Shown: one piece after another, positions 60,721-64,000 of the stretch
How positions within the stretch are numbered: position 1 is the stretch's first letter
Layout of the letters: each line of letters starts with the position of its first letter
From: Nautilus pompilius
Taxonomy: Eukaryota > Mollusca > Cephalopoda > Nautilida > Nautilidae
Direction: 5' to 3'
Length of the DNA: 64,000 nucleotides
Assembly: GCA_018389105.1 (NCBI GenBank)
Contig: JACATO010002186.1
Span: forward strand, 3,114,501 to 3,178,500
The notes under the pieces: model-generated
Databases searched by the model: none
The model's input: the letters and a program-made list of their open reading frames with translations, nothing else
What the model was told of the DNA's origin: nothing
Translations under genes and position numbers: made by a program

Positions 60721-61850
60721 AGTTGCAGTGGTCGTAGAACTGACCCAGTTACACCACAGGTACCAATTTTATAGTTTGAATGAAATCATAGATACAACAA
60801 AAGCAAAGTGTAAAGCTTTTTTCTTGCCAGGGAGGGTGAGGCCCTGTGGATCAATTTGCAGAACTAGCAGGGTCTTTGGTATTCAGACAACTGATGCCAG
60901 GAACTGGTTTGTTCTGCCACGCTTTGGAGCCCATGTTCTGTAATTAATAAGTGGAGTAGCTCTCTTATACTGGTAATGTCAGCAGACAAATCGCAGCCAG
61001 GATTAGACAAGACCAAACAAAGGTTCTCAGTGTATGTATATGCCCCAAACATTCTGAGAGAATTTATGGACTTGTTTCAGTCTCAACTCGGATCTAGAGG
61101 AAGAGTTAGACTCACTCCCACCTTGCAGACGCCATCTACATTGTGGGTAGGATTAATTGGATCCTGGACAAATAACCATAAGGAGCATCTCGCGAGTTCA
61201 CTGCAGACTCCGCTCACAGTTAAGTTTGGTTGTGCCAACAGAAATAAATAGCCTGACACTGGGTCAGGAACCCAATGCTGTGAGAGGTGTAAGTTGGCAA
61301 GCCACCAGGCGGAGATACTCTGGAGCATTGAGCGTGACATGATCCCCTGAATAGCTGGGTGGTCTGGAACCCAGCCTAGGTCGAGGTAGTGGGTTCTTTT
61401 CTGATGGTCAGGACAGTAATCTAACTAGCAGAAAAGCGCAGGCAGGCGGTTGGTTAAACATGTGGCCAGTTTATGACCGTGACTAGTCCAACTGTCCCAC
61501 ACCCTCAGAAATAGGTGACCTCACTCGAGAAAAGATTCGGTCTGTCTAGTAAAGGCACCAATGCTCAAGCTCGGGATACTCTCCTCCTGAAGAACTTGAA
61601 CCCAAGCTCTACAAAGAGATGATAACCAAGGAAGAAAAAAGCTGCCATTAAGGCACTGTGTCTATAGAGTAATAGCCTACTAACACAAAACCATAGGGCT
61701 GCCAGATTGGTTTGCACACTGCCATTAACGCTGAATTTGTCAAGTTCTTGTGGCAACGATGCAAGCATCATAAATAAACATGTGCCTGCCTCCCTTATGA
61801 CTGAAGTAGCCTAAATACCACAAGGGAACAAAACGAATGTGCTAGGTATC
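60721..61850 (+). mobile_element. LINE copy F fragments
   Basis: An endonuclease piece at 61030-61110 (RFSVYVYAPNILREFMDLFQSQL, the 'YAPN' block) and a C-terminal piece at 61690-61800 (INAEFVKFLWQRCKHHK, matching DRFLWQGRKHLANKQ of copy C). Between them are large deletions and no readable RT. Direct continuation into the minus-strand hAT at 61851 suggests the hAT inserted into this LINE. Confidence 0.45.
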
Positions 61851-64000
61851 CAGGCCCATACCCAGGATTCTGAAGGGGGTGGTTCTTTTTTCAAAGGGTG
61901 GAACTAAATGCAACGTAACCAATTACCACACTATATCCTGAAGTGATTAAAACGATATATACTGTATGTATTTTTTCACTCAATATAACAAAAAGCAACA
62001 AAATATTCAAAACAATACTATCCATGTAATTCTCATCACAAACACAATGGCAGAGTTAATATGGATACAAGTTCTGCAACTGTGAGAATGTCTTTTCAGT
62101 CAAACATATTAAGCAATAACCACTGCATGTAGATTGTATAATCCAGACTAACCATACATAAAGAATACAATGTGCATTTATAGACTTTATATTAACTCAG
62201 TAGGAGCAACATGATGGGATGAAATACTGTTATGTCCATGTACACGTTATGATGACATTATTGGATGTACCACAAAAAAAAGAATAACCTGGTAAAATGG
62301 CAGTGAATTTATGATCTGTAAGTTCAAAGCAAAAGCCTGTTTTATATGCAATACAATTGAGCCCATCATCCTACTCAGGATTATATAATAACTGTCTACA
62401 GGAAACTTCTTTTATCTGTAATTATTAAGAAGAGATATTATATAAATTTCCATTAGACCTGCAACAGCTTCAAATGAAAATAGGAACTTTTGTTGTAGGG
62501 TAAAAGGAATGTTTTGCCCTATCTTGGCAGGGGCTGGATGCTACAGACTTGTGCAAATGAGTCTCAACCTAAATCTTGTGAATCTAATCTGACAGGATGC
62601 AGTCATGATGCAATCTTTGTGGGTGCTTTTTGGCAAATATATCTACAACTTTATCCAAAGATATGTCCTTATTATAATGAATATGCGATAACGCCAGACA
62701 GCTCAATCTTTCCTTCCACATCAAAGCCCTCAGGTAATTATTGAGGTGCCTCAATACACTTGCACTACACTCACATTCACAGGAGGTAACGGGAAAAGTG
62801 CCTGCGAGCTGCAGTAATGTGTAGATGTTTGGATACATAATAGCATCACATTCTTTGATTGCAGCAGCTGGTGTGCTGGGTCTTTTATCTTCAGGGACCT
62901 CGTCATACCTGCAGGGATATCCAAAACAGTTTAAATGCACAAGAATTATCAGTAATCATCTAAAGCAGTTTAAACATTAATAAGATAATCTACTTCATTT
63001 TCCAATGAGGGAGGGAGCTCTTGTGGAACAAGATCTGGGGGGAGGGGAGATCCTTTGCATATACTTCTGCCTTCCTTGATGTGTCAGGCAGTTGCTGGCA
63101 CACAACCACTGGAACCAACCCCAGAAGGGAGAAAGCAGTGACACCCAGAGCTGGAGGAAGCAGAAATTTATTGATCACATAATTTCAGTTAGGTCCTAAA
63201 CTAACAAAAAGTAATATCAGTCTGCAAATGTCCATGGACTAATGTGGTCTCATGTATATCTACGGTGTATAAATGCTAATAACTTTTAACAAAATGCGCA
63301 TGATACTAACTCATCAAGAAAGTATAGCTGTACTTGAAGAAAACAAAAAATTTTAAAGATTCCTTGCATGAGAACTTACGAGAAAACCGTGCATCCAAAT
63401 CACTGATCACATGGTCCAGGAATGGTATGACTGCTTTCACCTTGTAGTGGTCACTAATGCAATCAGTAGGTATGTTGTTACGATGTTTTTGGTATTGAGA
63501 AATACGAAGTCGGCATGGTGTTAATCCTACACAGCTTGGTCATACACTACTGTAAATGATTCATCAACATTCTCTCTCTCTGCTGCATATACTTCACTGA
63601 TGTCAGCAATCTGCAGAGTAAATTATGTAGCAGAGAAAATACATCTGTTCAGAAGTAACAAAAACATGAAAAATATTATCATTTACTGGATAAGTAGGAA
63701 CACTATAATTGTAAATGATAAAATTACAGGTCTTACCATTGTGTGTGCATGGATAATATCCAAGGTGGTTCTCTGAAGCTTAGTGGTGATTCCTGACAAA
63801 TGGGACAGGTACTTATAAATCATCGCGAATATGACGATGAAGTAAAAAGAAGTGATGCTTGCTAGAATTTGTTGTGCCTCACTTCTACTCACTGTGTCCC
63901 AGTCAGTGAAAAGCTGGTACTTATCAAGGTGCTGTCTATATCCAATTACTTCAAGTGCCTCAACCAGGTATACAAATGCTTGGTAAGAGTGCTGGTATGC
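61851..64000 (-). mobile_element. hAT (ZMYM1-like) transposon copy 2, inverted, truncated by window
   Basis: Reverse complement of 53387-55532 over its whole visible length. It starts at its 3' terminus 'caggcccatacccaggattc' (61851) and runs off the window end. It encodes the same dimerisation exon (62940-62584, 118 codons open) with four residue differences from copy 1: L to F, R to C in ECERSAS, E to K, L to H. The preceding exons are seen at 63178-62990 and 63892-63683. A four-base insertion in the 54360-54388-equivalent exon distinguishes it. Transposase inactive here in at least the shared stop/frameshift region (63540). Confidence 0.85.

Overview
The window is AT-rich, intron-containing animal DNA, not bacterial. 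It carries multi-exon genes with GT-AG introns and an unusually dense load of transposable elements: hAT/ZMYM1-like, mariner, pogo-like, Gypsy, and APE-type LINEs with a CCHC ORF1. There are also tRNA-derived repeats, a 1.7 kb CT minisatellite and a double-jelly-roll capsid-like relic. A marine invertebrate, possibly a mollusc, fits best, but this is a weak inference from TE flavour; nothing diagnostic of a species was found.

Layout. 1-500: edge of a KIAA1586-like hAT relic (- strand). 1.7-10.6 kb: ten 3' exons of guanine deaminase (+), with the 5' exons missing; its 3.4 kb intron holds a SINE-like unit and a hAT relic. 11-16 kb: AT-rich relics, including a double-jelly-roll capsid-like fragment and a complete mariner with 26 bp inverted ends. 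16.2-19 kb: a Gypsy element (-) split by a second mariner. 19.3-21.8 kb: a second Gypsy element (+) with a polypurine tract and probable 3' LTR. 22.9-28.3 kb: GC/CpG-richer DNA with a candidate first exon (24.3 kb), the CT minisatellite (24.46-26.19 kb) and a perfect palindrome. 32-36 kb: three exons of a one-Sushi-domain, single-pass membrane protein (SUSD3-like). 37.7-61.8 kb: a graveyard of related LINE copies interrupted by a pogo-like transposon with tRNA-Leu-like inverted arms and by several hAT elements. 51.4-55.5 and 61.85-64.0 kb: two nearly identical hAT copies facing each other.

Only two host genes look functional, the purine-catabolic deaminase and the Sushi/TM protein. Everything recognisable from 36 kb onward is transposon-derived, nested and pseudogenised. 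The least expected signal is an array of about seven small stem-loops, several with UUCG or UUUU loops, in the 5' region of two LINE copies. The loops and positions are kept while both sides of the stems change together. The main limits are that boundaries of old elements are approximate and family calls were made by eye from motifs.
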